From: a virus
IMG/VR virus record: IMGVR_UViG_3300025889_000121
Coordinates: 1-61,938 of that record
DNA: 61,938 bases
Strand: one strand, 5' to 3'
Shown here: one piece after another, positions 28,407 to 37,499 of the stretch
Numbering within the stretch: the stretch's first letter is position 1
How the letters are laid out: every line of letters starts with the position of its first letter
Made by a program: the position numbers and the translations under genes
Notes under the pieces: model-generated
Databases searched by the model: none
Seen by the model: the letters and a program-made list of their open reading frames with translations, nothing else
What the model was told of the DNA's origin: nothing

Positions 28407-28598
28407 ATGAACAAGAAAGATTTTATAACTTATTTAATTATTGTTTTTATTACAGCAGTGCTTTGGTATGCTGTAGAAACAAGAGCAAACGTTTTTTTAA
28501 AAAACGAACCTATATACATAACAGGTGATTCATGTGGTGGAAGAATGTATACAGACTGGCCCTGCATGAATCATGCTGGTTGTATAAAATTAGGATAA
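28407..28598 (+). CDS. Small membrane-anchored protein with cysteines (63 aa)
   Basis: An N-terminal transmembrane or signal segment (FITYLIIVFITAVLWYAV) is followed by a polar region with three cysteines (DSCGG, PCMNHAGC). The ribosome site is weak. It may be anchored in the host inner membrane with its tail in the periplasm. Confidence 0.6.
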   Translation: MNKKDFITYLIIVFITAVLWYAVETRANVFLKNEPIYITGDSCGGRMYTDWPCMNHAGCIKLG

Positions 28599-28602
28599 TA
28601 AT

Positions 28603-29283
28603 ATGGCAACTTCAGGAACAACAACATTTAATCCAGATCTCAACGAGATTGTAGAAGAAGCATTTGAAAGATGTGGTGCTGAACTTAGAACTGGATATGA
28701 CTTAAGAACTGCAAGACGCAGTTTAAATTTGCTTACAGCAGAGTGGGCAAACAGAGGCGTTAATCTTTGGACAATCGAAGAAGGCACAGTTAGTTTAGTC
28801 TCGGGTACTGCAACTTATAATCTACCTACTGACACCATTGATATTATTGAACAAGTTATTAGGACAGGTTCAGGTACTACTCAAAACGATATTAATATTA
28901 ATCGAATCTCAGCTCCTACATGGGGATTAATTCCAAATAAAAATAGCACAGGCAAACCAATACAGGTGTGGGTAAACAGACAAGTAACTCAACCTACTAT
29001 TAATGTATGGCCTGTACCTGATACAAACAATTACACGTTTGTGTATTGGAAACTAAAAAGATTAGATGATGCAGGTAACGGTGTTAATACGCAAGAAATA
29101 CCATTTAGGTTTTACCCTTGTTTAGTTGCAGGATTAGCGTATTATTTAAGTTTAAAAATACCAGGTGCAGTAGATAGAATGCAAATGTTAAAACAAGAGT
29201 ATGAAGAACAATGGATGTTAGCATCTACTGAAGATAGAGAAAAAGCTGATTTAAGACTCGCACCTAGGTATCAGCATATATAG
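28603..29283 (+). CDS. Tail adaptor / tail tubular A-like protein (226 aa)
   Basis: PDLNEIVEEAFERCGAELRTGYDLRTARRSLNLLTAEWANRGVNLW is the helical core of head-tail adaptors in podoviruses; strand-rich regions follow (TYNLPTDTIDIIEQV), then YYLSLKIPG. It would bind the portal ring. A related adaptor is encoded at 29832. Confidence 0.75.
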   Translation: MATSGTTTFNPDLNEIVEEAFERCGAELRTGYDLRTARRSLNLLTAEWANRGVNLWTIEEGTVSLVSGTATYNLPTDTIDIIEQVIRTGSGTTQNDININRISAPTWGLIPNKNSTGKPIQVWVNRQVTQPTINVWPVPDTNNYTFVYWKLKRLDDAGNGVNTQEIPFRFYPCLVAGLAYYLSLKIPGAVDRMQMLKQEYEEQWMLASTEDREKADLRLAPRYQHI

Positions 29284-29291
29284 GGGCAAAC

Positions 29292-29645
29292 ATGGGTAGA
29301 CGATATACCTCTGGCAAACATGCAATCGCAGATTGTGATAGATGTGGGTTTCAATATAAATTAAAAGAGTTAAAGTCTTTATATGTTAGAACTACAGATA
29401 CTCACATAAAAGTTTGTAAAAATTGTTGGGAACCAGATCACCCACAAAATATGCAGGGTATGTATCCTGTTGATGATCCGCAGGCAGTGCAAGATCCAAG
29501 ACCTGATACAAATTTAGTGGATTCGCGTAACTATCAGTGGGGTTGGGATCCAGTAGGACTTAATAATTCATTGCAATTAACAGGACTAGAAGATAATTTA
29601 GAAGCGACAGGGGCAATAGGAACTGTTACAGTAACAACTACTTAG
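29292..29645 (+). CDS. Zinc-ribbon virion-region protein (117 aa)
   Basis: CDRCGFQYKLKELK and VCKNCWEPDHPQ form a four-cysteine zinc ribbon; a DPRPD motif and a Thr-rich tail follow. I recall this pattern in head-tail regions of many environmental phages. It may be a minor virion or assembly protein. Confidence 0.72.
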   Translation: MGRRYTSGKHAIADCDRCGFQYKLKELKSLYVRTTDTHIKVCKNCWEPDHPQNMQGMYPVDDPQAVQDPRPDTNLVDSRNYQWGWDPVGLNNSLQLTGLEDNLEATGAIGTVTVTTT

Positions 29646-29654
29646 GAGTATAAT

Positions 29655-29822
29655 ATGAACAACGATAGAAAAGGATGTAAACCAAGTTATAAACAGCCTC
29701 AACCAGGACCCGCAGTTAATTCAAATGGCTATCCTGAAAAGGATGTCAAAACATCTGGTGTTAAAATCAGAGGTACAGGCGCTGCTACAAAAGGTACAAT
29801 GGCTCGTGGGCCTATGGCATAA
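29655..29822 (+). CDS. Small protein with GTGAATKG-MARGPMA end (55 aa)
   Basis: ATG 29655 has AGGAG upstream. The C-terminus VKIRGTGAATKGTMARGPMA is a well-conserved tail in small proteins of related phages, as I recall. The function is unknown. Confidence 0.65.
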   Translation: MNNDRKGCKPSYKQPQPGPAVNSNGYPEKDVKTSGVKIRGTGAATKGTMARGPMA

Positions 29823-29831
29823 GGATAAACA

Positions 29832-30476
29832 ATGGCGGCTTTAACATATGCACAACTCGTAGCTGAAGTACAAAGCTATACTGAGAACCAGTTTAGTACA
29901 ACTGATATTGATACGTTTATTAAACAAGCGGAAGAACGCATTTATAATACAGTGCAGATTCCAGACTTACGACGTAATCAAGTAGGCACAACGACAACAG
30001 GTAATAAATATTTAACTACGCCTTCTGATTGGCTTGCAACTTATAGTTTAGCTGTGATTGATAGCAACAATGAATACACTTATCTTTTAAATAAAGATGT
30101 TAATTTTATAAGGGAATCTTTTCCTGATACGGACGCTGCTTTTTATGGGAAACCTAAATACTATGGTATTTTCGATGATAACACATTTATTCTCGGGCCT
30201 ACGCCAGACGATAATTATACTGTTGAGCTGCACTTTTTTTATTATCCCCCTTCTATTGTTACTGCTGGGACTACTTGGCTTGGGAACAATTTTAGTAGTG
30301 CTTTACTATATGGAACTCTTTTGGAAGCGGCTACTTACATGAAAGAAGAAGCTGATATTTTAGCTAATTATAATCAACGTTATACAGATGCTTTATCAAT
30401 GCTTAAACAACTAGGCGATGGTAAAGACAGAACAGATGCATATAGAACTGGACAGGCTCGATACCCTGTTCAATAA
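29832..30476 (+). CDS. Second tail adaptor-like protein (214 aa)
   Basis: The protein has a helical N-terminus (LTYAQLVAEVQSYTENQFSTTDIDTFIKQAEERIY) and a strand-rich middle, ending in helices (EAATYMKEEADILANYNQRYTDAL). This is the pattern of phage adaptor proteins that fill the neck below the portal. Confidence 0.75.
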   Translation: MAALTYAQLVAEVQSYTENQFSTTDIDTFIKQAEERIYNTVQIPDLRRNQVGTTTTGNKYLTTPSDWLATYSLAVIDSNNEYTYLLNKDVNFIRESFPDTDAAFYGKPKYYGIFDDNTFILGPTPDDNYTVELHFFYYPPSIVTAGTTWLGNNFSSALLYGTLLEAATYMKEEADILANYNQRYTDALSMLKQLGDGKDRTDAYRTGQARYPVQ

Positions 30477-30488
30477 GAAAGGAGAGGT

Positions 30489-30764
30489 ATGAATATTGAT
30501 GGATTAATGAATTATGAAGTACATACAACGCATGGTCGAGGCCATACGCCCGAAGAAATAGCAGAGTTTGCATTAAGCAAAATCATGTATGTAAGTAAAG
30601 ATGCAAACCCTTTAATTAGGGATCAAGCAGAAGCTTTTAGAGACTATATCAGAAAGGTTTTGGTAGAAGCTCTAAAATCAGCGGTAGAGTCTGACCGCGT
30701 AACATTAGCGAATAGATTGCGAGAAGCAGGACATTCAGAAATAATTAAACTATTGGAGAATTAA
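30489..30764 (+). CDS. Hypothetical protein (91 aa)
   Basis: The protein is helical: HTPEEIAEFALSKIMYVSKDANPLIRDQAEAFRDYIRKVLVEALKSAVESDR. I recall this type in neck regions of related phages. No catalytic motif. AAGGAGAGG upstream supports the start. Confidence 0.65.
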   Translation: MNIDGLMNYEVHTTHGRGHTPEEIAEFALSKIMYVSKDANPLIRDQAEAFRDYIRKVLVEALKSAVESDRVTLANRLREAGHSEIIKLLEN

Positions 30765-30765
30765 A

Positions 30766-31260
30766 ATGGCAATTTCACAAGCAATGTGTACGTCGTTTAA
30801 AGTGGATATCTTAAGTGGGGGACACAACTTTAATACGACCAATAGAGCTTTAAGTTCTAACACACAAGATACATTTAAAATAGCTTTGTATACATCGTCA
30901 GCAACATTAGGTGATAGTACAACAGCATATACAGCCCCATCAGATGGCACAGCAGATCCTACAGATACTAATGAAGTTACAAGTACAGGTACAAACTACA
31001 CTACAGGCGGTAATACACTTACTGTTGGTACAATACCTCAGTCTAGTTCAACAACAGCTTTTCTAGGATTTAGTAATACGTCATGGTCTAGTGCAACTAT
31101 TACAGCACGAGGAGCATTAATTTATAACTCTTCTAATAGTAATAAATCTGTAGCAGTTTTAGACTTTGGTGGAGACAAAACATCAACATCGGGAACATTT
31201 ACAATTAACTTCCCAACTGCTGATGCTACAAGCGCTATTATTAGAATAACTGCTCCATAA
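30766..31260 (+). CDS. Structural beta-protein (164 aa)
   Basis: The protein is rich in Thr, Ser and Gly (TFKIALYTSSATLGDSTTAY, GALIYNSSNSNKSVAVLDFGG), typical of tail or fibre-related proteins. It begins directly after the previous stop. No known enzyme motif. Confidence 0.7.
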   Translation: MAISQAMCTSFKVDILSGGHNFNTTNRALSSNTQDTFKIALYTSSATLGDSTTAYTAPSDGTADPTDTNEVTSTGTNYTTGGNTLTVGTIPQSSSTTAFLGFSNTSWSSATITARGALIYNSSNSNKSVAVLDFGGDKTSTSGTFTINFPTADATSAIIRITAP

Positions 31261-31272
31261 TAGGAGGTTAAT

Positions 31273-31788
31273 ATGGCTCTTGTTTTAAAAGACAGAGTAA
31301 AAGAGACCACAACTTCGACTGGTACTACTACCATTACGCTTGCTGGCGCCGTTACAGATTTTCAATCTTTTTCAGCCATAGGCGACGGTAATACTACGTA
31401 TTACACGATAGCTCTATCAAATGGAGATGAGTGGGAAGTAGGTCTAGGTCAATATACGGCATCAGGTACTACTTTATCTCGTGATACAGTCCTAGCTTCC
31501 TCTAACTCTGGTAGTTTAGTTAATTTTTCTGCGGGCACTAAAGATGTTTTTTGTGTGTATCCTGCAGGTAAATCCGTGTATTCTGATAGCAACGGAGATG
31601 TTGATGTGTCTGGTGAAATCACTGGACAAGAAATGACAGCTTCAAACGGATTATTTGTTAATAATAAAACAGTAGGCTCAGACTATACAATTCCTACTGG
31701 ATATAATGCAACGAGCACAGGCCCCATGACTGTAACTTCAGGCGTTACAGTTACCATTCCAACAGGATCAAGATGGCTGGTGCTCTAA
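31273..31788 (+). CDS. Fibre-related structural protein (171 aa)
   Basis: ALVLKDRVKETTTSTGTTTITLAGAV at the start and a strand-rich C-terminus resemble short fibre-attachment proteins common in phages. AGGAGG-type site upstream; it ends directly at the next ATG. It may link the repeat protein downstream to the tail. Confidence 0.72.
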   Translation: MALVLKDRVKETTTSTGTTTITLAGAVTDFQSFSAIGDGNTTYYTIALSNGDEWEVGLGQYTASGTTLSRDTVLASSNSGSLVNFSAGTKDVFCVYPAGKSVYSDSNGDVDVSGEITGQEMTASNGLFVNNKTVGSDYTIPTGYNATSTGPMTVTSGVTVTIPTGSRWLVL

Positions 31789-32900
31789 ATGTTTTCAGAC
31801 AGCCCTTTTTCTAGTGCCCCGTTTTCCTCACTAGGGGGAACATCAGTTGAGGTCGCTGTTACTGGCGTTACGGCTGAAGGTGTATTAGGAGAAGAAACAG
31901 TATCTGCTGGTGCTATTGTAGCGGTTACCGGCGTTACGGCTGAAGGTGTATTAGATAGTGTAACTATAACAGCAAGTGCTACTGTAAGTGTCACCGGAGT
32001 GACCGCTGAAGGCACACTTGGCGAAGAGACAGTCACAGGTGATGCAAGCGTCACTTTAACTGGAGTAACTGCCGAAGGTGTTATTGATGATGTAACCATC
32101 ACTGGCGATGCAAGCGTCACTTTAACTGGAGTAACTGCCGAAGGTGTTATTGATGATGTAACCATCACTGGCGATGCAAGCGTCACTTTAACTGGAGTAA
32201 CTGCCGAAGGTGTACTAGGCGATGTAGAAGTAGAAGTTGGTATTCCTGTAACAGGAGTTACTGCTGAAGGTGATATAGGCACAGCCACTGTTTCTGGTAG
32301 TGCTACTGTAAGTGTTACTGGAGTAACTGCTGAAGGCACACTAGGCGAAGAGACTATTTCTGGTGGGGCTACTGTAGATGTTACTGGCGTTACAGCTGAA
32401 GGCGTTATTGATGATGTAACCATAACAGCAGGCGCTACTGTAGATGTTACCGGCGTTACAGCTGAAGGAACCCTAGGCGAAGAAACTGTTTCTGGTGATG
32501 CTACTGTAAGTGTTACTGGAGTTACTGCTGAAGGCGTTATCGATGATGTAACCATAACAGCAGGCGCTACTGTAAGTGTCACTGGAGTTACAGCTGAAGG
32601 CACACTCGGTGAAGAGACAGTCACAGGGGATGCAAGTGTAACTTTAACAGGAGTTACAGCTGAAGGTGATGTAGGTGATGTAACAGTAGAAGTAATAACT
32701 ACTGTAGATGTTACAGGCGTTACAGCTGAAGGCACACTTGGCGAAGAGACAGTCACAGGTGATGCAAGTGTAACTTTAACAGGGGTTACAGCTGAAGGTG
32801 TTCTTGGTGAAGAAACAGTTACCGGCGATGCTATTGTAAGTGTTACTGAAGTAACTGCTAGTGGTGTTATAGGAACTGTATCCGTAACCAGTAATGCTAT
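31789..32900. repeat. 66-base tandem repeat array
   Basis: Units of 66 bases (one of 60), 15 clear plus degenerate ends, encode the rod. Conservation at DNA level is highest between neighbouring units, a sign of recent duplication. Confidence 0.75.
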
Positions 32901-33072
32901 CGTAAATGTTACAGGTGTTGTTGGGGTAGTTAATTTAAATACAGTGTTAGTGTGGACTGATATTGACGATAGCCAAAGTGCTGGATGGGTTGATATTAAT
33001 GACTCACAAACAAACAGCTGGTCAGATGTGAATACGTCACAAACACCAAACTGGCTAGATATAGCCGCATAA
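31789..33072 (+). CDS. Repeat protein with 22-residue units (427 aa)
   Basis: About 15 copies of T-G-V-T-A-E-G at a 22-residue period (66 bases) form a regular strand-rich rod. Two units (32041-32106 and 32107-32172) are identical in DNA. The C-terminus switches to a different short repeat (DIDDSQSAGWVDINDSQTNSW). It is likely an extended tail or head fibre. Unit number could vary by slippage or recombination. Confidence 0.75.
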   Translation: MFSDSPFSSAPFSSLGGTSVEVAVTGVTAEGVLGEETVSAGAIVAVTGVTAEGVLDSVTITASATVSVTGVTAEGTLGEETVTGDASVTLTGVTAEGVIDDVTITGDASVTLTGVTAEGVIDDVTITGDASVTLTGVTAEGVLGDVEVEVGIPVTGVTAEGDIGTATVSGSATVSVTGVTAEGTLGEETISGGATVDVTGVTAEGVIDDVTITAGATVDVTGVTAEGTLGEETVSGDATVSVTGVTAEGVIDDVTITAGATVSVTGVTAEGTLGEETVTGDASVTLTGVTAEGDVGDVTVEVITTVDVTGVTAEGTLGEETVTGDASVTLTGVTAEGVLGEETVTGDAIVSVTEVTASGVIGTVSVTSNAIVNVTGVVGVVNLNTVLVWTDIDDSQSAGWVDINDSQTNSWSDVNTSQTPNWLDIAA

Positions 33073-33081
33073 GGAGATAAT

Positions 33082-33285
33082 ATGATAGTAGAAGCAAAAA
33101 CTTTAGAAGACGGAACCGTCGTTAATAAATATGAAACTTATTTAGAGTGTGCAAATTGTAGTATGGAAGTTGATGCAGAAGAATATAATTCTGGTACATG
33201 TTCTGATTGTGGAGAACCTTGGAATGAAAAAAAACACATTACAGTCTATGTAACGAGTCTTCCAATGGGCGGAGAATCAAGTTAA
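33082..33285 (+). CDS. Small zinc-ribbon protein (67 aa)
   Basis: CANCSMEVDAEEYNSGTCSDCG gives two CxxC pairs. The rest is polar. It sits between two fibre genes, and a role in assembly is unproven. Confidence 0.62.
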   Translation: MIVEAKTLEDGTVVNKYETYLECANCSMEVDAEEYNSGTCSDCGEPWNEKKHITVYVTSLPMGGESS

Positions 33286-33311
33286 AATAATGATAATTAA
33301 AGGATTAAATT

Positions 33312-34457
33312 ATGCCTAGTACTTATTCAAATTTAAAAATAGAACTTGTTGCTACAGGAGAACAGTCCGGTACCTGGGGTACGACTACAAATACTAACTT
33401 AGGTACGGCAGTTGAAGAAGCTATTACAGGCTCTGCTAACGTTGCATTCTCAAGTGGTGATGTCACTATTTCTTTATCAAATACCAATGCCTCTCAAACA
33501 GCACGAAACTTACGACTTAATTTAACAGGCACGTCAGGCGGTGCTAGAGTTCTTACTGTTCCAGCAATTGAAAAACAATACATAGTTAATAATGGTCTTG
33601 CTGATGCTTGTACAGTTAAAAACTCAACAGGTACAGGGATTGCTGTTCCAGCAGGTAAAACAATGGTGTTATTTAATGATGGCACTAATGTTGTTGATGC
33701 CACAACACACTTATCTTCTTTAACTTTATCAACTGATTTAGCTGTAGCGGATGGTGGTACCGGTGCTTCTGATGCAGCGACTGCTAGAACTAATTTAGGT
33801 TTAGGCACGATGGCCACACAAAACGGTACTTCCGTTTCTATTTCTGGTGGATCTGCTACTGGGCTATCTAATTTAACCACTACAAACTTTACTGCTTCAG
33901 GCACAGCAACCTCATCAGGTACACTAGCAGTCACTGGAGGACTTACATTAGATGGTGCAGCGGGTACAGCAGGACAGTTTTTAACCTCAGCAGGAGCAGG
34001 CAATACTCCTACATGGACTACACTAACGGCATTTGTATCTGGCATGATTATGTTGTGGTCAGGTTCTACAGGAACTATACCTAGTGGTTGGGCATTGTGT
34101 GATGGAACAAGTGGCACTCCTGATTTAAGAGATAGATTTGTAGTAGGTGCAGGTAGCACTTATGCAGTAGATGCAACAGGTGGTAGTGCAGATGCTATTA
34201 CTGTTAGCCATACGCATACATTAACTGATTCTGGACATACTCATGGTGCTGGTAGTTATCAAATTAATACAGGTGGTGATGCTGCTCAAAATTCAACTAA
34301 TGGAGCTGTATTTAGGAGTACTATTCAAACAGCAACGTCAGTCACGGGAACGTCAGCTTCCGCAACAACTGGCATAAGTATTGCTTCAGCAGGCTCTAGT
34401 GGGACTAATGCTAATTTACCTCCTTACTATGCTCTTGCATACATAATGAAGACTTAA
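33312..34457 (+). CDS. Tail collar fibre protein (381 aa)
   Basis: The N-terminus (SNLKIELVATGEQSGTWGTTTNTNLGTAVEEAI) is typical of fibre attachment. The C-terminus has the phage tail collar pattern: MIMLWSGSTGTIPSGWALCDGTSGTPDLRDRFVVGAG, then histidines (SHTHTLTDSGHTHGAG) that bind iron in related fibres. It is likely an adsorption fibre. Confidence 0.85.
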   Translation: MPSTYSNLKIELVATGEQSGTWGTTTNTNLGTAVEEAITGSANVAFSSGDVTISLSNTNASQTARNLRLNLTGTSGGARVLTVPAIEKQYIVNNGLADACTVKNSTGTGIAVPAGKTMVLFNDGTNVVDATTHLSSLTLSTDLAVADGGTGASDAATARTNLGLGTMATQNGTSVSISGGSATGLSNLTTTNFTASGTATSSGTLAVTGGLTLDGAAGTAGQFLTSAGAGNTPTWTTLTAFVSGMIMLWSGSTGTIPSGWALCDGTSGTPDLRDRFVVGAGSTYAVDATGGSADAITVSHTHTLTDSGHTHGAGSYQINTGGDAAQNSTNGAVFRSTIQTATSVTGTSASATTGISIASAGSSGTNANLPPYYALAYIMKT

Positions 34458-34458
34458 T

Positions 34459-34539
34459 ATGCCTACACAACGATTACAATTTACAGATTGGCTACCAGAC
34501 CAGCCTGCTAATGTAGGCTCACTGAATGATGGAGCGTAA
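34459..34539 (+). pseudogene. Remnant of a virion protein gene (26 codons)
   Basis: MPTQRLQFTDWLPDQPANVG is the usual start of a large beta-propeller-like virion protein in related phages, as I recall. Here the frame stops after 26 codons and the next fibre gene begins five bases later. It is probably the 5' stump of a gene lost when the fibre genes expanded. Confidence 0.5.
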
Positions 34540-34543
34540 CTAA

Positions 34544-36925
34544 ATGGCAATTACAATTAATGCTTTAACAACAGGGATAGGCGGACTAGAAACTACAGCC
34601 GATGCAAGCGGATCGTTTTCGTTTCAATCAGACGGCACTACGATAGCCACTGTAACTTCTTCTGGTTTTAGTGTTACCGGCACATTTGATGCTGGAAGCC
34701 TTCAAGTAGGTGGTTCTGATGTTGTTGTAGATACTGATATAGGATCAACAGTTCAAGCTTATGATGCAGGTTTAACAAGTATTGCAGGACTTACAACCGC
34801 CGCAAATAAAATGATTTATGCAACTGCGTCAGATACGTATGCAGTAACAGATTTAACCGCTGCTGGGCGAGCTATATTAGATGATGCAGATGCTGCAGCA
34901 CAAAGAACAACATTAGGTTTAGGAACTGCAGCCACTACAGCTTCTACAGATTATGCGACTGCTGCTCAAGGTTCATTAGCAGATTCTGCCTTACAATCTA
35001 GTGACATTGGTTCTACTGTTCAAGCTTATGATGCTGATCTAACTACACTCGCTGGACTATCGTCAGCCGATGGAAACTTTATTGTCGGAAGTGCTACCGG
35101 TTGGGTTGTTGAAAGTGGAGCTACAGCTAGAACATCATTAGGTTTAGGAACTGCAGCAACTACCGCATCTACCGACTACGCTACAGCCGCTCAAGGATCA
35201 ACTGCTGATTCAGCTCTACAACCTGGAGATATAGGTTCAACCGTACAGGCATACGATGCAGACTTAACAACGCTTGGTGGTTTATCTTCAGCAGATGGAA
35301 ACTTCATAGTAGGGAGTGCTACTGGTTGGGTAGTAGAATCAGGTGCAACCGCTAGAACATCATTAGGGTTAGGCACAGCTGCCACTACAGCTTCTACTGA
35401 CTACGCTACAGCCGCTCAAGGTTCATTAGCAGACTCTGCCTTACAATCTAGTGACATTGGCTCAACAGTTCAAGCATACGATGCCGATACAACCAAAAAC
35501 GATGTGGCTAATACATTCACTGCTAATCAAACGATTAATGCTGACCTCACTGTAGACACAAATACGCTTTATGTAGACTCTGCTAATAATAATGTAGGTA
35601 TTGGTACGAGTAGTCCTAGTGCTCCTTTAACTATACAAAGAAATGGAACAACAATATCAGGTATAGATGCTTCTACAGCATTAAGTCTACAATCCACTGG
35701 AGCGTCTGGAAGTAGTACTCATTTAAATATATTATCTGGGTCTACTGGGTCTACTGGGCAGTCAGTAATAACATTTGGAGACGCTGATGACCCAGACATT
35801 ACCGCTATTCGACACAGAAATGCAGATAATTCTTTAGCATTTGAAACTAATAGCACAGAAGCAATGCGTATCACCTCTACTGGTAATGTAGGTATTGGTA
35901 CTAGTAGTCCTAATGCTCCTTTAAGCGTAGCTTATTCAAATAATACTGCTAACCCACAATTAGATATTGATGTTGGATTAACTGTTAGCAATCTTGGTAC
36001 TAGTGGTATAGCAGCTTTAAAATTAAGTGATTTAAATGGTTCTCTTGTTTGGGGTGATGGTAGTGCTGGTGGAGGATACTTAACATTTAGAGATAGAAAT
36101 GCAAGTGCAGAACGCATGCGTATCGACTCTAGTGGTAATGTAGGTATTGGTACAAGTAGTCCTAGTACAGCATTAGAAGTTAGTGGTACAGTTACGGCAA
36201 CAGCATTCAGTGGTGATGGTTCTGGTTTAACAGGTATTAGTGCTGGGGGTGGTTTTTCTAATGTGGATATTATTACTGCTTCTGGAACTTGGACTAATCC
36301 TGGTTCTGTTACTAAGGTTAAGGTTACTGTTGTCGGTGGGGGCGGGGCGGGTGCATCTGCTTATGGCGCTCCTGGTGATGTTTCTAATGGTGGCGGTGGC
36401 GGTGCTGGCGGTCACGCCATAGAATATATAAATATTCCTACATCACCCGTTCCTGTTACTATTGGGGCAGGTGGCACAACAGCCCCAATTCCTTATCCTA
36501 GTCCTTGGCTAGGAACTCCAGGCAGCACTTCTTCTTTTGGTGCTTATTGTTCTGCTACTGGCGGTGTTCGTGGAACGCAGTCAACTCCAGCTACAACTGA
36601 AGGTATTGGTGGAGAGGGTGGTACTGGATCAGGTGGATTATTAAATTTTACAGGACGACCAGGTCATCCAGGATATAGTAGTCCTGGCCCTACTCCCACG
36701 TCATTAACTGGTATTGGAGCTGGTGGGGCAAGTATATTTGGCGGTTATTCCACTCCAAATAGTAATCAAGGTCTGAATGGCAACAAATTCGGCCCTGCTT
36801 ATTTATATAATGGTTCACCTGGTGGCCTTTATGGTAATGGTGGTAAAGCCAATGGTTCACCTAGACCTACTGCGGGCTCATACCCTACTGCTGGCGCACC
36901 AGGAGTAATATTAGTAGAATATTAA
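34544..36925 (+). CDS. Tail fibre 1 with glycine-rich tip (793 aa)
   Basis: Repeats such as GSTVQAYDADLTTLAGLSS and GLGTAATTASTDYATAAQG occur two to four times (DNA around 34740, 35000, 35230 and 35450). Several VGIGTSSP units follow. The C-terminal 200 residues are a glycine-rich domain (FSNVDIITASGTWTNPGS..., then Gly-rich loops), which I recall as the variable receptor-binding tip. It is one of three related fibres. Confidence 0.85.
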   Translation: MAITINALTTGIGGLETTADASGSFSFQSDGTTIATVTSSGFSVTGTFDAGSLQVGGSDVVVDTDIGSTVQAYDAGLTSIAGLTTAANKMIYATASDTYAVTDLTAAGRAILDDADAAAQRTTLGLGTAATTASTDYATAAQGSLADSALQSSDIGSTVQAYDADLTTLAGLSSADGNFIVGSATGWVVESGATARTSLGLGTAATTASTDYATAAQGSTADSALQPGDIGSTVQAYDADLTTLGGLSSADGNFIVGSATGWVVESGATARTSLGLGTAATTASTDYATAAQGSLADSALQSSDIGSTVQAYDADTTKNDVANTFTANQTINADLTVDTNTLYVDSANNNVGIGTSSPSAPLTIQRNGTTISGIDASTALSLQSTGASGSSTHLNILSGSTGSTGQSVITFGDADDPDITAIRHRNADNSLAFETNSTEAMRITSTGNVGIGTSSPNAPLSVAYSNNTANPQLDIDVGLTVSNLGTSGIAALKLSDLNGSLVWGDGSAGGGYLTFRDRNASAERMRIDSSGNVGIGTSSPSTALEVSGTVTATAFSGDGSGLTGISAGGGFSNVDIITASGTWTNPGSVTKVKVTVVGGGGAGASAYGAPGDVSNGGGGGAGGHAIEYINIPTSPVPVTIGAGGTTAPIPYPSPWLGTPGSTSSFGAYCSATGGVRGTQSTPATTEGIGGEGGTGSGGLLNFTGRPGHPGYSSPGPTPTSLTGIGAGGASIFGGYSTPNSNQGLNGNKFGPAYLYNGSPGGLYGNGGKANGSPRPTAGSYPTAGAPGVILVEY

Positions 36926-36940
36926 TTTTAGGAGCAATAA

Positions 36941-37222
36941 ATGAAAGCATTAATTGATACAACATGTATAAACAACGTTAGTTGGGTAACTGCGTGGACA
37001 TGGAATGCAGAAACACAAGAATATGATCCTACCTACAGTACAATAGAAGACACTCAACGTGTCGCAGAAGTAGTTGCAGATGATGCTACTTTTGAAGTAT
37101 ATCAAACATTAATATGGGTAGATTGTGCAGATGATTGTGTAGCAGATGAGTGGTATTATAAAGATGGGGTTTGTTATATAAAACCAGCTAGTGAACCTAT
37201 GCCAGACAGCCCACCAGAATAA
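36941..37222 (+). CDS. Fibre-partner small protein 1 (93 aa)
   Basis: The Trp-rich protein (TCINNVSWVTAWTWNAET) ends MPDSPPE. It directly follows fibre 1, with GGAG upstream. The protein after fibre 2 ends in the same SPPE, suggesting a partner that assembles or caps the fibre. No known family. Confidence 0.65.
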   Translation: MKALIDTTCINNVSWVTAWTWNAETQEYDPTYSTIEDTQRVAEVVADDATFEVYQTLIWVDCADDCVADEWYYKDGVCYIKPASEPMPDSPPE

Positions 37223-37256
37223 AAAGTTTTATTAACTGCTTAAAAAGGAGAAAAAA

Positions 37257-37490
37257 ATGGCAGAAGACAAAAAAACAACCATCACAATAGATGGTGAAGA
37301 TCATATATTAGAAAATATGACAGTAGAACAGCAAACAGTGCTTAACCACGTTGCTGATTTAGAAAAGAAAATTAAAGGGACTAGGTTTAACTTAGACCAA
37401 CTAACAGTAGGAAAAGATGCTTTTATTAAAATGTTAAAACAATCATTAGCAGAAACAAAAGAAAAAGCAAAAGAACCTGCTAAAACTTAG
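37257..37490 (+). CDS. DUF6447-like protein (77 aa)
   Basis: KTTITIDGEDHILENMTVEQQTVLNHVADLEKKIKGTRFNLDQL is a short strand start followed by a helix, a pattern I recall in cyanophage-type DUF6447 proteins near fibres. The function is unknown. Confidence 0.65.
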   Translation: MAEDKKTTITIDGEDHILENMTVEQQTVLNHVADLEKKIKGTRFNLDQLTVGKDAFIKMLKQSLAETKEKAKEPAKT

Positions 37491-37499
37491 GAGACTTAA

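Noticed and set aside
31785-32756. 323-codon open frame on the minus strand
   Set aside because: It is the mirror of the 66-base repeat array; its Thr/Pro/Val-only product and lack of ribosome site show a shadow frame.
33494-34159. 221-codon minus-strand frame over the collar fibre
   Set aside because: It lies within a fibre gene with collar motifs and has low-complexity Val/Pro/Ala composition.
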